This document shows positions 35,830 through 45,222 of a DNA stretch of 64,000 nt, piece by piece. The stretch covers positions 122,036-186,035 of the forward strand of contig JAUVAS010000001.1 in the NCBI GenBank assembly GCA_030591585.1. The letters run 5' to 3'. Within the stretch, counting starts at the first letter, position 1. Each line of letters begins with the position of its first letter. A model generated the notes under the pieces. The model was not told the DNA's origin. It was given only the letters and a program-made list of their open reading frames with translations, and made no database searches. This stretch comes from Flavobacterium sp. (lineage in GTDB: Bacteria > Bacteroidota > Bacteroidia > Flavobacteriales > Flavobacteriaceae). Both the position numbers and the translations under genes were made by a program.

Positions 35830-35851
35830 TATTGAAAAACTTAACCAGAAA

Positions 35852-38800
35852 ATGCCTTATAAAAATTTAATATTAAAACTTGGTTTTTTTCCTAAAGAAA
35901 ACACCTCGGGTATTTTTATTAAAAAATATACTGATGGATATGCTATTGAAATAGATTTTGAAAAAGAAAATTTCAACTACGGAAATAAAATAACCGCAGA
36001 AAGTAAGACAACACAAAATTTTTCCCAAGCTGAAAACTGGGTTGTTTTAGAATGTGTAGATAGGCTTTTAGAAAAAGGATATAACCCTAAAGATATTATA
36101 TTAGAAAAAACGTTTCCTTCTGGTCACGGGCATTCAGGAAGATTAGATGTTTTAGTTAAAAAAGATAAGAAAGCTTTTTTAATGATAGAATGTAAAACCT
36201 ACGGGAAAGAATATGACAAAGAACTAGCAAATATCAATAAAAAAGGAGGACAACTTTTCACATACTTTCAAAATGACACCAATACAGAATTTTTAATGCT
36301 TTATGCTTCATCCCTAATTGATGGAAATCTTATTTATAAAAATGAAATTATAAAAATTGAAGACAATTATAGAACCGCTGGTAATGTAGAAGATGTTTTT
36401 AATAGGTGGAATAAAGTAAGTAACCAAAATGGTATTTTTGAGGATTGGGTTGATGCGTATAATTTTCAAAATAAATTACTCACACAAAGAGAGTTAAAAT
36501 CATTAAACAAAGAAGATAGTGAATTTATTTTTTACGAATTCCTTTCTATTTTAAGGAGACATTCTGTTTCTGACAAACCAAATGCTTTTAATAAAATTTT
36601 TAATCTATTTCTTGCAAAAATATTTGATGAAAAGAAAAAACCAAATGACGAATTAGATTTTCAATGGCGAGAAAAAAGAGATACTCCTGTAGATTTTCAA
36701 ATACGATTGATAAATCTTTACAAAGAAGGAATGTTTACTTTTTTAGAAAAGGAAGTTGCGGGTATTAATGAAGACGATTTTAAATATTTCCCTCCAGAAA
36801 AAATAGAAGCACAAAAGAAAAAATGGTTAATGTTTAATAATGTCTTTGCAATAAAAGAAGTTGTTGATAATGAGTCTTTTAATGACAATCAAATCGTATT
36901 AAAAGAAGTTGTAGAGTTATTGCATAAATACCAAATTCGGTATCCAAGAAGACAACAGCATTTAAGCGATTTTTTTGAAAGATTATTAACTACTGGTTTA
37001 AAACAAGAGGCAGGGCAATTTTTTACACCTCCACCAATTACTAAATTCATTATAAAATCACTTCCTGTAGAAAATGAAATAAAAAAAGCATTAGACAACC
37101 CAGTAGCAGAATTACCTGCTGTAATAGATTATGCAGTTGGTAGTGGACACTTTATTACAGAAATGTTAGAGGAGTATCAAACCATTATTGATAACTTAGA
37201 AACAGATAGTTTTTATCCAGAAGTAGCAAAAAAAGTAAAAAACTGGGTATCAGATAAATACGATTGGGCTTCAAAATATGTATATGGAATAGATAAAGAT
37301 TACCGCTTGGTAAAAGTTGCTAAAGTTGGTTGTTATTTCTATGGTGATGGATTGGCACAAATTATTCACGGAGATGGTTTAGATAATTTTAAAAACTCAA
37401 AAAGTTACAGAGGTTTACTAAAACAAAAAGAAGATAAACCAAATAATGGCAAGTTTTCTTTTGTAATTTCTAACCCTCCGTATTCGGTAAGTTCTTTTAA
37501 ATCTAATCTTAAAAATGCTAATGCAGATAATGATTTTGAACTATTTAAATACTTAACAGATAGGAGTTCAGAAATTGAATGTTTGTTTGTAGAACGGACT
37601 AAACAACTCTTAAAAGAAGGCGGAATAGCAAGTATTGTGTTACCAAGTTCTATTTTAAGTAATACAGGCATTTATACCAAAGCGAGAGAAATTATATTAA
37701 AAGACTTTGATATTGTAGCTATTACAGAATTAGGTTCTGGAACCTTTATGGCAACAGGAACAAATACGGTTGTACTATTTTTAAAACGCAGAAAAAATAC
37801 ATTTGCCGAAGACATACAAGAAAAAGCAAACAATGCTTTTTCCAATATTAAAGATGTTACCATAAACGGTATTGAAAACCCAATAAACAAATATGTTGCA
37901 CACGTTTGGGAAGGTGTTTCGTTAGATGATTATAAAACATTATTAAAACAACAACCTAACAAACTTATTGAACAACACGAAATTTACCAAGAGTATAAAA
38001 AGAAAATAAAAGCAAAAAACGAAGCTGAAAAAAGAGTTAAAATAATAGCCTTAGAAAAAGAGAAGTTCTTTTATTTTATATTGGCTTACACTCAAAAAGT
38101 AGTGTTGGTAAAAACAGGCAGTAAAAAAGAAGAAAAACGCTTTTTAGGTTATGAGTTTAGCAACCGTAGAGGTAGTGAAGGCATACACCCAATACAAAGA
38201 GGTAAAAGCATAGACGAATGTACAAGCCTTTTTGCAAATGAAGATAATGTAGAAAAAGCAAATTACTATATTAAAAAAGCATTTACTGATAATGCATTTG
38301 ATTTAAAAATACCAGAACATTTACAAAAGAATATAAGCTATCAAAACTTGGTGGATATGCTTACGTTTGATAGAATAGATTTTGAAAAAAACATTTCACT
38401 TTCTTCTAAAAAAAAAGTTGATTTTGAAGCGGTTTGGAAAACTAATAAATTAGAATTTTTAAGTGATATTTCTCAAATTAAAAAAGGTAAAACGATAACA
38501 GAAGCTAAATCAATTAAAGGTGTAATACCTGTTATTGCAGGCGGGAAATCTCCTGCCTATTATCATAATGAGTTTAACAGAAATGGGAATGTAATTACAA
38601 TAAGTGCTTCAGGTGCTTATTCTGGATTTGTAAATTATTTTGACAATCCAATATTTGCATCTGATTGTAATACAGTAATTTCTAAAGATGAAAATATTAT
38701 TTCTACAAAATTACTTTTTTACTTTTTAAAATCAATACAACAAATAATTTACGGTTTACAAAGAGGGCAAGCACAACCTCACGTATATGGAGATGATTTA

Positions 38801-39508
38801 TCAAAAATTAAAATCCCACTGCCACCAAAAAACATACAAGAAAAAATAGTTTCTGAAATTGAGGTTTTAGAGAAAAAAGAACGAAAGACTGTTGAGGAGA
38901 TTGAGAACTTGAAAAATATAATCCCTAAATTAATAAATAGTTTAAAAAACAACAAGTTAGAGCGATTAGAAAATTTAGCAACTGTTTCTTCGGGAGGAAC
39001 TCCGTCAATGAAAGTACTTGGTTATTGGAAAAATGGAACTATTCCTTGGTTAAAGTCAGAAGTATGCAAAGAAAAAGATGTTCTTTTAGCTGAAAATTTT
39101 ATTTCAGAATTAGGTTACCAAAAATCAAGTGCAAAAATGTTAGATATTGATTCTACATTAATAGCTTTGGTTGGTGCTACAAAAGGAAAAACAGCATTTT
39201 TAAAATTTAAAGCCACTACAAATCAAAATATTGCAGGTATTTCATCTATTGATAAAAACATAATACTTAACAGGTATATCTATAATGTTTTAAAAACAAT
39301 GTATTTAGAAATTATTAAAGATTTAAGTCAATACGATATGCTTAATTTAACAATGATTAGAAATATAAAAATCCCATTACCGACAATCCAAGACCAACAA
39401 AAAATAGTTTCGAAAATTTCAACAATAGAAACTAAAATCACTTCTTTAGAAAAAGAAATTTCGTTAATACCACAACAAAAAGAAACTGTTCTAAAAAAAC
39501 ATTTATAA
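35852..39508 (+). CDS. Single-polypeptide restriction-modification-specificity enzyme (type IIG/IIB-like)
   Basis: 1218 residues combining nuclease, methyltransferase and specificity parts. Residues ~90-120: PD-(D/E)XK core, Asp99 (SGRLDVLV) and Glu113-Cys-Lys115 (MIECKTYG). Residues ~385-560: gamma-type N6-adenine methyltransferase with QFFTPPPITKFI, motif I DYAVGSGHF (usually DPACGSGHF) and catalytic SNPPY near 540. Residues ~863-1030 and ~1036-1210: two HsdS-like target-recognition domains, each ending in a coiled-coil linker after IPLPPKNIQEKIV or IPLPTIQDQQKIV. It should cut and methylate at a bipartite site set by the two domains. It stands alone between dut and a nucleotidyltransferase gene, suggesting insertion as a defence cargo. 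Confidence 0.93.
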   Translation: MPYKNLILKLGFFPKENTSGIFIKKYTDGYAIEIDFEKENFNYGNKITAESKTTQNFSQAENWVVLECVDRLLEKGYNPKDIILEKTFPSGHGHSGRLDVLVKKDKKAFLMIECKTYGKEYDKELANINKKGGQLFTYFQNDTNTEFLMLYASSLIDGNLIYKNEIIKIEDNYRTAGNVEDVFNRWNKVSNQNGIFEDWVDAYNFQNKLLTQRELKSLNKEDSEFIFYEFLSILRRHSVSDKPNAFNKIFNLFLAKIFDEKKKPNDELDFQWREKRDTPVDFQIRLINLYKEGMFTFLEKEVAGINEDDFKYFPPEKIEAQKKKWLMFNNVFAIKEVVDNESFNDNQIVLKEVVELLHKYQIRYPRRQQHLSDFFERLLTTGLKQEAGQFFTPPPITKFIIKSLPVENEIKKALDNPVAELPAVIDYAVGSGHFITEMLEEYQTIIDNLETDSFYPEVAKKVKNWVSDKYDWASKYVYGIDKDYRLVKVAKVGCYFYGDGLAQIIHGDGLDNFKNSKSYRGLLKQKEDKPNNGKFSFVISNPPYSVSSFKSNLKNANADNDFELFKYLTDRSSEIECLFVERTKQLLKEGGIASIVLPSSILSNTGIYTKAREIILKDFDIVAITELGSGTFMATGTNTVVLFLKRRKNTFAEDIQEKANNAFSNIKDVTINGIENPINKYVAHVWEGVSLDDYKTLLKQQPNKLIEQHEIYQEYKKKIKAKNEAEKRVKIIALEKEKFFYFILAYTQKVVLVKTGSKKEEKRFLGYEFSNRRGSEGIHPIQRGKSIDECTSLFANEDNVEKANYYIKKAFTDNAFDLKIPEHLQKNISYQNLVDMLTFDRIDFEKNISLSSKKKVDFEAVWKTNKLEFLSDISQIKKGKTITEAKSIKGVIPVIAGGKSPAYYHNEFNRNGNVITISASGAYSGFVNYFDNPIFASDCNTVISKDENIISTKLLFYFLKSIQQIIYGLQRGQAQPHVYGDDLSKIKIPLPPKNIQEKIVSEIEVLEKKERKTVEEIENLKNIIPKLINSLKNNKLERLENLATVSSGGTPSMKVLGYWKNGTIPWLKSEVCKEKDVLLAENFISELGYQKSSAKMLDIDSTLIALVGATKGKTAFLKFKATTNQNIAGISSIDKNIILNRYIYNVLKTMYLEIIKDLSQYDMLNLTMIRNIKIPLPTIQDQQKIVSKISTIETKITSLEKEISLIPQQKETVLKKHL

Positions 39509-39541
39509 TTTAACAAAGTTACCCGTTTTCACGGGCATGAT

Positions 39542-40558
39542 ATGAAAATAATAGTCCCAATGGCAGGCCGTGGTTCACGCCTTCGCCCACATACGTTAAC
39601 AGTTCCAAAACCATTAATTCCTGTTGCAGGAAAACCAATTGTCCATCGCTTGGTGGCAGATATTGCTAATTTATTGGATGAGCCTATTGAAGAAATCGCT
39701 TTTATTTTAGGAGACCCTGCTTGGTTTGGTGACGAGGTTGTAGAAAGTTTAAAAAAATTAGCAGAAAGTTTAGGTGCAAAAGCAAGTATTTACAGACAGT
39801 TAAAGCCGTTGGGGACGGGTCATGCAATTATGTGTGCCGAGCCATTGCTTTCGGGCCCTGCCGTGATTGCGTATGCTGACACCTTGATTAGAGCAGATTT
39901 TAATTTAGACAAAGAAGCAGACAGTGTTATTTGGACCAAAAAAGTAGATAATCCAGAGGAATATGGTGTGGTAAAACTAAACGAAAAAGATGAAATTATT
40001 GAGTTGGTAGAAAAACCCGAAGCCTTTATAAGTGATCAGGCAGTAATAGGGATTTACTATTTTAAAGAGGTGGCGGATCTTAAAAACGAATTGCAATTTG
40101 TCTTAGATAATAACATCATCAACGGAGGAGAATACCAAATCAACGATGGGATTAAACGAATGATGGCTGACGGTAAAGTGTTTAAAACCGGAACGGTAGA
40201 TGAATGGATGGACTGCGGAAATAAAGAAATCACCATTGAAACCAACCGTAGAATGTTAGGTTTTTTAGCTGAAGGCGATGAAAAAACAGTTTCAGAAAAC
40301 ATCAAGATGGAGAACTCAAAAATTATAGCCCCCTGTTTTATTGCTGAAGGAGTAGTGCTTAAAAATAGTACTGTTGGGCCTTATGCATCTATTGGAGAGA
40401 ATACCACTATCGAAAACAGTAACGTTAAAAATAGTATAATCCAAACCAACACCCTGATAAAAAACGCTACTTTGGACAGCGCAATGATTGGGAATCATGC
40501 GATTTTTGACGGTAATTTTACCAATGTGAGTATTGGAGATTTTTCGGCTTTGAAGTAA
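39542..40558 (+). CDS. Sugar-phosphate nucleotidyltransferase
   Basis: 338 residues. The N-terminal nucleotidyltransferase domain has the signature MKIIVPMAGRGSRLRPHTLT and VPKPLIPVAGKP; the C-terminal ~90 residues are a left-handed beta-helix of hexapeptide repeats (NSTVGPYASIGENTTIENSN). It makes an NDP-sugar from a sugar-1-phosphate, probably for surface glycan. Relatives are RmlA and GlmU-like enzymes, so the base and sugar are unresolved. First gene after the inserted R-M-S gene. Confidence 0.9.
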   Translation: MKIIVPMAGRGSRLRPHTLTVPKPLIPVAGKPIVHRLVADIANLLDEPIEEIAFILGDPAWFGDEVVESLKKLAESLGAKASIYRQLKPLGTGHAIMCAEPLLSGPAVIAYADTLIRADFNLDKEADSVIWTKKVDNPEEYGVVKLNEKDEIIELVEKPEAFISDQAVIGIYYFKEVADLKNELQFVLDNNIINGGEYQINDGIKRMMADGKVFKTGTVDEWMDCGNKEITIETNRRMLGFLAEGDEKTVSENIKMENSKIIAPCFIAEGVVLKNSTVGPYASIGENTTIENSNVKNSIIQTNTLIKNATLDSAMIGNHAIFDGNFTNVSIGDFSALK

Positions 40559-40608
40559 CATATAAAATGATATCTAAAATGGTGTTGAAGGGTTTTAACT
40601 ATAATTAA

Positions 40609-40632
40609 GGTCTCGACTGCGACCGACCAGAC
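40609..40632. repeat. REP-like repeat
   Basis: GGTCTCGACTGCGACCGACC followed by AGAC resembles the 'GTCTCGACT...CGACCAGAC' interspersed repeats of flavobacteria. It lies 6 bases before the TTG start of the TPR gene. Confidence 0.5.
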
Positions 40633-40638
40633 AAAAAT

Positions 40639-42012
40639 TTGAACATAAAAACTATATTTTTCTTCCTTTTTTTATTAGGAATACTCCAATTCCAAACAAT
40701 CTTTTACGCCCAAGAAATTCAAGGACAAGCTACAGATGATTTAGGAAATGTAAGTGATGCATTTCAGGAAAATTTTTTCGAAGCCCTTAAGCAAAAGAGT
40801 ATTGAAAACTATGAACTGGCATTAAAAGCGCTGAGAAAAGCAGAATCTGCTGCAAAAGATAATGAAGAAAATAAAGCTGTTGTATATTTTGAAATGGGTA
40901 AAAACCTTGCAAAATTGAAACGTTACGAAGAAGCAGAAACAAATTTTTATAAAGTATTGGAATGGAACAATAATAAAATTGAAGTGTTGGAAGCCCTTTA
41001 TGATATTTATTTTGATCTAAAAAATTACGATGCTGCCATCCCTTTAGTGATAAAACTGATTGAGTTTGATTCAGATTATAAAGAGGATTTAGCAAACCTA
41101 TACAATCGAAATCACCAATATGATGAAGCTTTGAAAATTTTAGATGAATTAGACAAAGAATGGGGAGAAAGTAGCTACCGAAATGTCTTGCGTTCACAAA
41201 TTTATAGAACGACAGGAAACACGTCTAAAGAAATTAATAATCTTGAATCTAAAATTGAATCAAACCCCAAAAGTGAGAAAGAATATTTAAAACTAATTTA
41301 TCTTTATAGTGAAGAAGGAAATTCAGAGAAAGCATTTAAAACTGCTAAAGATCTTTTAAAACAAAAGCCTAATTCTCAGTTAGTGCACATGGCGTTGTAC
41401 AAGTTTTATTTGGAAGAAGGAAATCATCAAGAGGCAATAAAGTCTATGGTAATTGTGTTTAATTCACAAGAAATAGGAAATGAAAGCAAGAATCGAGTGT
41501 TGAAAGATTTTTTAAATTTCACCCAAAAGAATCCAGCATATAAACCTGATATAGAAAATATTGCTACTTCATTTTTAAATCAGGAAGACAGCCCTGCATT
41601 TATGTTGTTGGGAGATTATTATCTTTCAGAAAAGAATAAAGAGGTCGCCCTATCTTATTATTTAAAAGGAATTGAAAAGGACTCACAGAATTTCGGCTTA
41701 TTAAAAAACGCATTATTGCTTCAGATAGATATTAAAAAATATAAGGATGCTTCAGAATTAAGTATCAATGGATTAGATATTTTTCCTGCACAACCCTTAT
41801 TATATCTAATAAATGGTGTCGCGAATAATTATTTAAAACAAACAGAACAAGCCATAGAAAGCTTAGAAACAGGATTGGATTATTTGTTTGATGATTCAAA
41901 AATGGAATATGACTTTTACCAGCAATTAATCATTTCCTATACCCAAAAAGGAGCTGTTAAAAAAGCAACGATGTACCAGCAAAGGGCAGCAGATTTAAAC
42001 ATAACAAATTAA
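40639..42012 (+). CDS. Secreted tetratricopeptide-repeat protein
   Basis: 457 residues from a TTG start. A signal peptide (FFFLFLLGILQFQTIFYAQ) is followed by about ten TPR-like helix pairs, for example AVYFEMGKNLAKLKRYEEAE and LYLINGVANNYLKQTEQAIE. TPR proteins are interaction scaffolds; this one is probably periplasmic. It stands before DUF4292 and an EnvC-like gene in a compact run, suggesting a shared envelope-assembly role. Partner unknown. Confidence 0.85.
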   Translation: MNIKTIFFFLFLLGILQFQTIFYAQEIQGQATDDLGNVSDAFQENFFEALKQKSIENYELALKALRKAESAAKDNEENKAVVYFEMGKNLAKLKRYEEAETNFYKVLEWNNNKIEVLEALYDIYFDLKNYDAAIPLVIKLIEFDSDYKEDLANLYNRNHQYDEALKILDELDKEWGESSYRNVLRSQIYRTTGNTSKEINNLESKIESNPKSEKEYLKLIYLYSEEGNSEKAFKTAKDLLKQKPNSQLVHMALYKFYLEEGNHQEAIKSMVIVFNSQEIGNESKNRVLKDFLNFTQKNPAYKPDIENIATSFLNQEDSPAFMLLGDYYLSEKNKEVALSYYLKGIEKDSQNFGLLKNALLLQIDIKKYKDASELSINGLDIFPAQPLLYLINGVANNYLKQTEQAIESLETGLDYLFDDSKMEYDFYQQLIISYTQKGAVKKATMYQQRAADLNITN

Positions 42013-42022
42013 TAAGAAGTAG

Positions 42023-42799
42023 GTGAATTTTAAATTAGTATATATTATTTCAGTTTCATTTTTACTGTTTTCTTGTGGAGGAGGAAAAGTTGTTAACGAG
42101 TCTAACCAAGCCAATAATAGCCTTTCTTCAAAAAGCATTATCATTACTCATCTAGCAGCTTCTCCAGAGTTTTCTACATTAGCAGCTCGAATGCAAGTGG
42201 TGTATGAAAATGGAGATGACCTAAAAAGTCTTACGGTAAGTTTGCGAATGGAGAAAAATAAAAAGATATGGATCAAAGCGTCTATATTAGGAATTACCTT
42301 GGCTAAGGTTTTAATAACTCCGGGGTCTGTACGTTTTTACGAAAACATTTCTAATACGTATTTTGATGGTGACTTCTCGTTATTAAGTGATTGGTTAGGG
42401 ACTGAAATTGATTTCCAGAAAGCCCAAGCGATTTTGTTAGGTCAGTCTATATTTGACCTAGGTGCCAAGCATAAATCTACAGTGATAGTTAATAAATATA
42501 AACTTCAACCTAAAACGCAAATGAATAATTTTATTTATTCACTGTTTTTGAATCCTGAGAATTTTAAAATTTCTTCCGAAACAGTATCCCAACCAAACGA
42601 CCAAAGAATGTTTACTGTGAACTATGGGAAATACCAAAAAATTGAAGGAGGACATTACCCTTCCCAAATTAGAATTTTAGCAATTCAAAAAGGTGCGGAA
42701 ACTAAGATTGCTGTAAATTATAAAAAGATAGATCACAACGCTCCTATACGGTTTCCGTTTACAATTCCAAGAAGCTATGAAAAAATAGAACTGAATTAA
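42023..42799 (+). CDS. DUF4292 lipoprotein
   Basis: 258 residues from a GTG start. Lipoprotein signal with lipobox LFSC at about residues 15-18. The body has RMQVVYENGDDLKSLTVSLRM and KIWIKASILGITLAKVLITP, a pattern like LolA/LolB-type beta-shells seen in DUF4292. Likely periplasmic-facing outer-membrane lipoprotein; it may handle lipid or lipoprotein cargo, but that is inference. Its stop abuts the start of the next gene (TAAATG). Confidence 0.82.
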   Translation: MNFKLVYIISVSFLLFSCGGGKVVNESNQANNSLSSKSIIITHLAASPEFSTLAARMQVVYENGDDLKSLTVSLRMEKNKKIWIKASILGITLAKVLITPGSVRFYENISNTYFDGDFSLLSDWLGTEIDFQKAQAILLGQSIFDLGAKHKSTVIVNKYKLQPKTQMNNFIYSLFLNPENFKISSETVSQPNDQRMFTVNYGKYQKIEGGHYPSQIRILAIQKGAETKIAVNYKKIDHNAPIRFPFTIPRSYEKIELN

Positions 42800-44041
42800 A
42801 TGACGAAACTCCAAACATACTTATTTCTGGTTTTTTCTTTTTTCCTATTCACTTCTACCGTGGCTCAAGTTAACAAGCAACAGCAATTAGAAGAAAAAAG
42901 GCAGGCGCTTTTAAATGAAATCAAACAAATTAACAGCTTGCTGTTTGCTGCTCAAAAGGAAGAGAAATCGGTGCTATCCCAGGTAGAAGATTTGGAGAGT
43001 AAGATTAACACACGTCAAAATTTAATTAGAGTTACCAACCAACAAGCAAATTTATTGTCGAGAGAAATCAACGATAATCTTGGTAAAATAAATCATTTAC
43101 GAGGAGAACTAAAGGAGTTGAAAGAAGATTATGCTTCTATGATATTAAAATCGTATAAGAGCAAATCGACCCAAAGCAGGATAATGTTTGTGATGTCTTC
43201 CGAAAACTTTTTACAGGCCTATAAACGATTTCAGTATATGAAACAATATACAAAACATCGCAAATTGCAAGGAGAAAGTATAAAAGAAAAAACGATTATA
43301 CTTCAAGAATTAAACAAAGATTTAATAGCCCAAAAAAAACAAAAGCAGGTTTTAATAGAAGAAAATAAAGTTGCGAAAACAAAGCTTTCAGCAGAGAAAA
43401 AGGATCAAGAAGAATTAATTGCCACACTTAAAAAAGATGAAGGAAAATATGCGCGACAGATAAAGAAAAAGCAACGGCAAGCTAGTAAAATTGATAAGGA
43501 AATAGAAAAACTAATACGGGATGCTATTGCAGCTTCTAATGCTAAAGCAGCCAAAAAGGGAGGGGCAACCACCACAAAAAAATCATCTAAAACTTTTGCG
43601 TTAACTGCAGAGGCAAAAGCATTGGCAGTAGACTTTACCAATAATAAAGGCAAGTTACCTTGGCCTGTAAAAAATGGTGTGGTAGTTAAACGCTTCGGAA
43701 ACACAAGACACCCACAATTACCTAATGTAACAACCTACTGTAGTGGCGTAGAAATTGCAACAGGAAACAATGCTAAAGCAAGAGCAGTTTTTAATGGTGA
43801 GGTGATGGAAATTCAGAAAATAAAAGGAGCTAATAACGCGATTTATATTCAGCATGGTAATTACATTACCGTTTATCAAAACATCATCAATGTTCTTGTA
43901 AAAAAAGGAGATAAAGTAACGACCAAACAAGAATTAGGAACCGTGTACACCAAATCTAACTCTGGAAAAACAATTCTTAAATTTTTGGTATATAAAAATG
44001 CCACTAAGATGAACCCTGCTAGTTGGGTTTATAGGATGTAG
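42800..44041 (+). CDS. EnvC-like murein hydrolase activator (degenerate M23 domain)
   Basis: 413 residues. Signal peptide LFLVFSFFLFTSTVAQ, a long coiled coil (residues ~25-240) rich in Gln, Glu and Lys, then a C-terminal LytM/M23 domain. The zinc ligands are lost: the HxGxD motif reads YCSGVEIA and the last His motif reads VYQNI. This is the EnvC/NlpD pattern: such proteins do not cut peptidoglycan but activate amidases during cell division. It is directly coupled to DUF4292. Confidence 0.9.
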   Translation: MTKLQTYLFLVFSFFLFTSTVAQVNKQQQLEEKRQALLNEIKQINSLLFAAQKEEKSVLSQVEDLESKINTRQNLIRVTNQQANLLSREINDNLGKINHLRGELKELKEDYASMILKSYKSKSTQSRIMFVMSSENFLQAYKRFQYMKQYTKHRKLQGESIKEKTIILQELNKDLIAQKKQKQVLIEENKVAKTKLSAEKKDQEELIATLKKDEGKYARQIKKKQRQASKIDKEIEKLIRDAIAASNAKAAKKGGATTTKKSSKTFALTAEAKALAVDFTNNKGKLPWPVKNGVVVKRFGNTRHPQLPNVTTYCSGVEIATGNNAKARAVFNGEVMEIQKIKGANNAIYIQHGNYITVYQNIINVLVKKGDKVTTKQELGTVYTKSNSGKTILKFLVYKNATKMNPASWVYRM

Positions 44042-44087
44042 GGTTTTGAAATCTATACAGAGTAAGATAGAAATTTATAAAAAGAAG

Positions 44088-44537
44088 ATGCTTAACTCAA
44101 ATTTAAAACGAGTAGTTAATTTAATTGCAATTTTAAGTATTTCACTTTTAATTCTAAGTTTTCAAGAACCATTTAAAATTTCAGGAAAATATAAAGTTGT
44201 TCATAATGACTTAAGGACTCCAAATGGGATTATTAAGGTTGATGATTTTGAAATTGTTTTTAATAAAGACACTTATAAAAAAACATTCCCAAAAGGGGAA
44301 AAAGTTAACGGAACTTTAAAAAGAATAAAAGTAAATAATAATGAAACTATTATTTACTTAAATGATATAATAAAAGTTCAGCTTGAAATACAGTTAGATT
44401 CTTTGCTTTGGGAATCTCATGGGAATCCAGTTATCGAATTACAAGAATTGAATGCAGATACAATACCTTTTAGAACAACATTTAACTATAACCTACATAT
44501 AACTAAAAATGAAGGAATGTTAATTCGTGTAAATTAA
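44088..44537 (+). CDS. Hypothetical membrane-anchored or exported protein
   Basis: 149 residues from ATG 44088; the frame also extends to a TTG at 44046. One N-terminal hydrophobic segment (VVNLIAILSISLLILSF), then a beta-rich soluble part beginning FKISGKYKVVHNDL, faintly lipocalin-like. No family recognised. Located just after the EnvC-like gene in the same direction. Confidence 0.55.
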   Translation: MLNSNLKRVVNLIAILSISLLILSFQEPFKISGKYKVVHNDLRTPNGIIKVDDFEIVFNKDTYKKTFPKGEKVNGTLKRIKVNNNETIIYLNDIIKVQLEIQLDSLLWESHGNPVIELQELNADTIPFRTTFNYNLHITKNEGMLIRVN

Positions 44538-44600
44538 AAGTTAACCCTTAAATTCAGTTTTTTTAGATAAAATACAGATAACATTAGGATAATTTATATC

Positions 44601-44807
44601 CTAACAACACTCCTCCCCCTCAGCATCTTTCACGCCTAATTTTTTAAGTATTCCTTCCATCAAACACCATTTGGTAAATGAGGATTGTAATAAGTTAGCG
44701 CCTACAAACAAGGTAAACCACAACCAATTCTGGTTTACGTACATCGCTAGTAATACACTAATAATAATAAATGTTCCTGCAATTGCTTTAATAAATCTGT
44801 TAATCAT
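44601..44807 (-). CDS. DUF2892 (YgaP-like transmembrane) protein
   Basis: 68 residues from ATG 44807. Two membrane segments: MINRFIKAIAGTFIIISVLL and WFTLFVGANLLQSSFTKW, the layout of DUF2892, a domain often attached to rhodaneses or found in sulfur- and metal-related operons. The C-terminus ends GEECC, a possible metal- or thiol-active pair. Last gene of the RND efflux operon, 10 bases after the PII-like gene. Confidence 0.8.
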   Translation of the reverse strand: MINRFIKAIAGTFIIISVLLAMYVNQNWLWFTLFVGANLLQSSFTKWCLMEGILKKLGVKDAEGEECC

Positions 44808-44817
44808 AATATTGTTT

Positions 44818-45123
44818 TTAAAGTGATCTTTCAATAGGCAGTACAACTGCTTTAATGGGATTGTTAGTTTCTAAATTTTGATTGTATTCTTTCAATAATA
44901 CAAAGAGTTTGTCTATTTTTTCTGCTTCCGTAAAAGAAAATATTAAAATAGAGTTTGTGGCACTTTTATTAGCAGCAAACCAATTGGAAGTTGATAGAAT
45001 AGTTGGTTTGTTTTTATAGCCATCTATTCCAGATTCACTAAAGTTTTGAATTCCTGCTTTATTAAATATTTGAAGAATATCACTATGAAATTCTTCTACC
45101 GAGGTTACCATTACTAGTTTCAT
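44818..45123 (-). CDS. PII-like (GlnB-fold) small protein
   Basis: 101 residues from ATG 45123; upstream in-frame codons run into the palindromic repeat, so the later start is preferred. The pattern MKLVMVTSVEEFHSDILQIF and AGIQNFSESGIDGYK fits a ferredoxin-like PII-related fold, a kind of small protein sometimes found with RND metal efflux genes. It would act as a cytoplasmic sensor or modulator. Family call is from pattern only. Confidence 0.55.
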   Translation of the reverse strand: MKLVMVTSVEEFHSDILQIFNKAGIQNFSESGIDGYKNKPTILSTSNWFAANKSATNSILIFSFTEAEKIDKLFVLLKEYNQNLETNNPIKAVVLPIERSL

Positions 45124-45150
45124 GTGTTTTGTTATTTTAATAAATGTCTC

Positions 45151-45211
45151 TGTCATTCAGAGTGAAGCGAAGAATCTTACTATGAGATTCTTCGCTTCAC
45201 TCTGAATGACA
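45151..45211. repeat. 27-bp palindromic REP-type repeat
   Basis: Arm 45151-45177 (starts TGTCATTCAGAGTGAAGCG) is the exact reverse complement of arm 45185-45211, with a 7-base centre. It lies between the RND pump gene and the PII-like gene and would form a very strong RNA hairpin. Single arms of a sibling repeat are at 11992-12020 and 35137-35165. Confidence 0.9.
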
Positions 45212-45222
45212 AGAAAGATTCG

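Noticed and set aside
35264-39535. Near-identical TACCCGTTTTCACG strings at 35264 and 39520 as direct repeats bounding an inserted R-M-S gene.
   Set aside because: The first lies inside the dut coding sequence about 440 bases before its end, so it cannot be a target-site duplication; the second is a small CCCGT/ACGGG hairpin of the REP-like kind.
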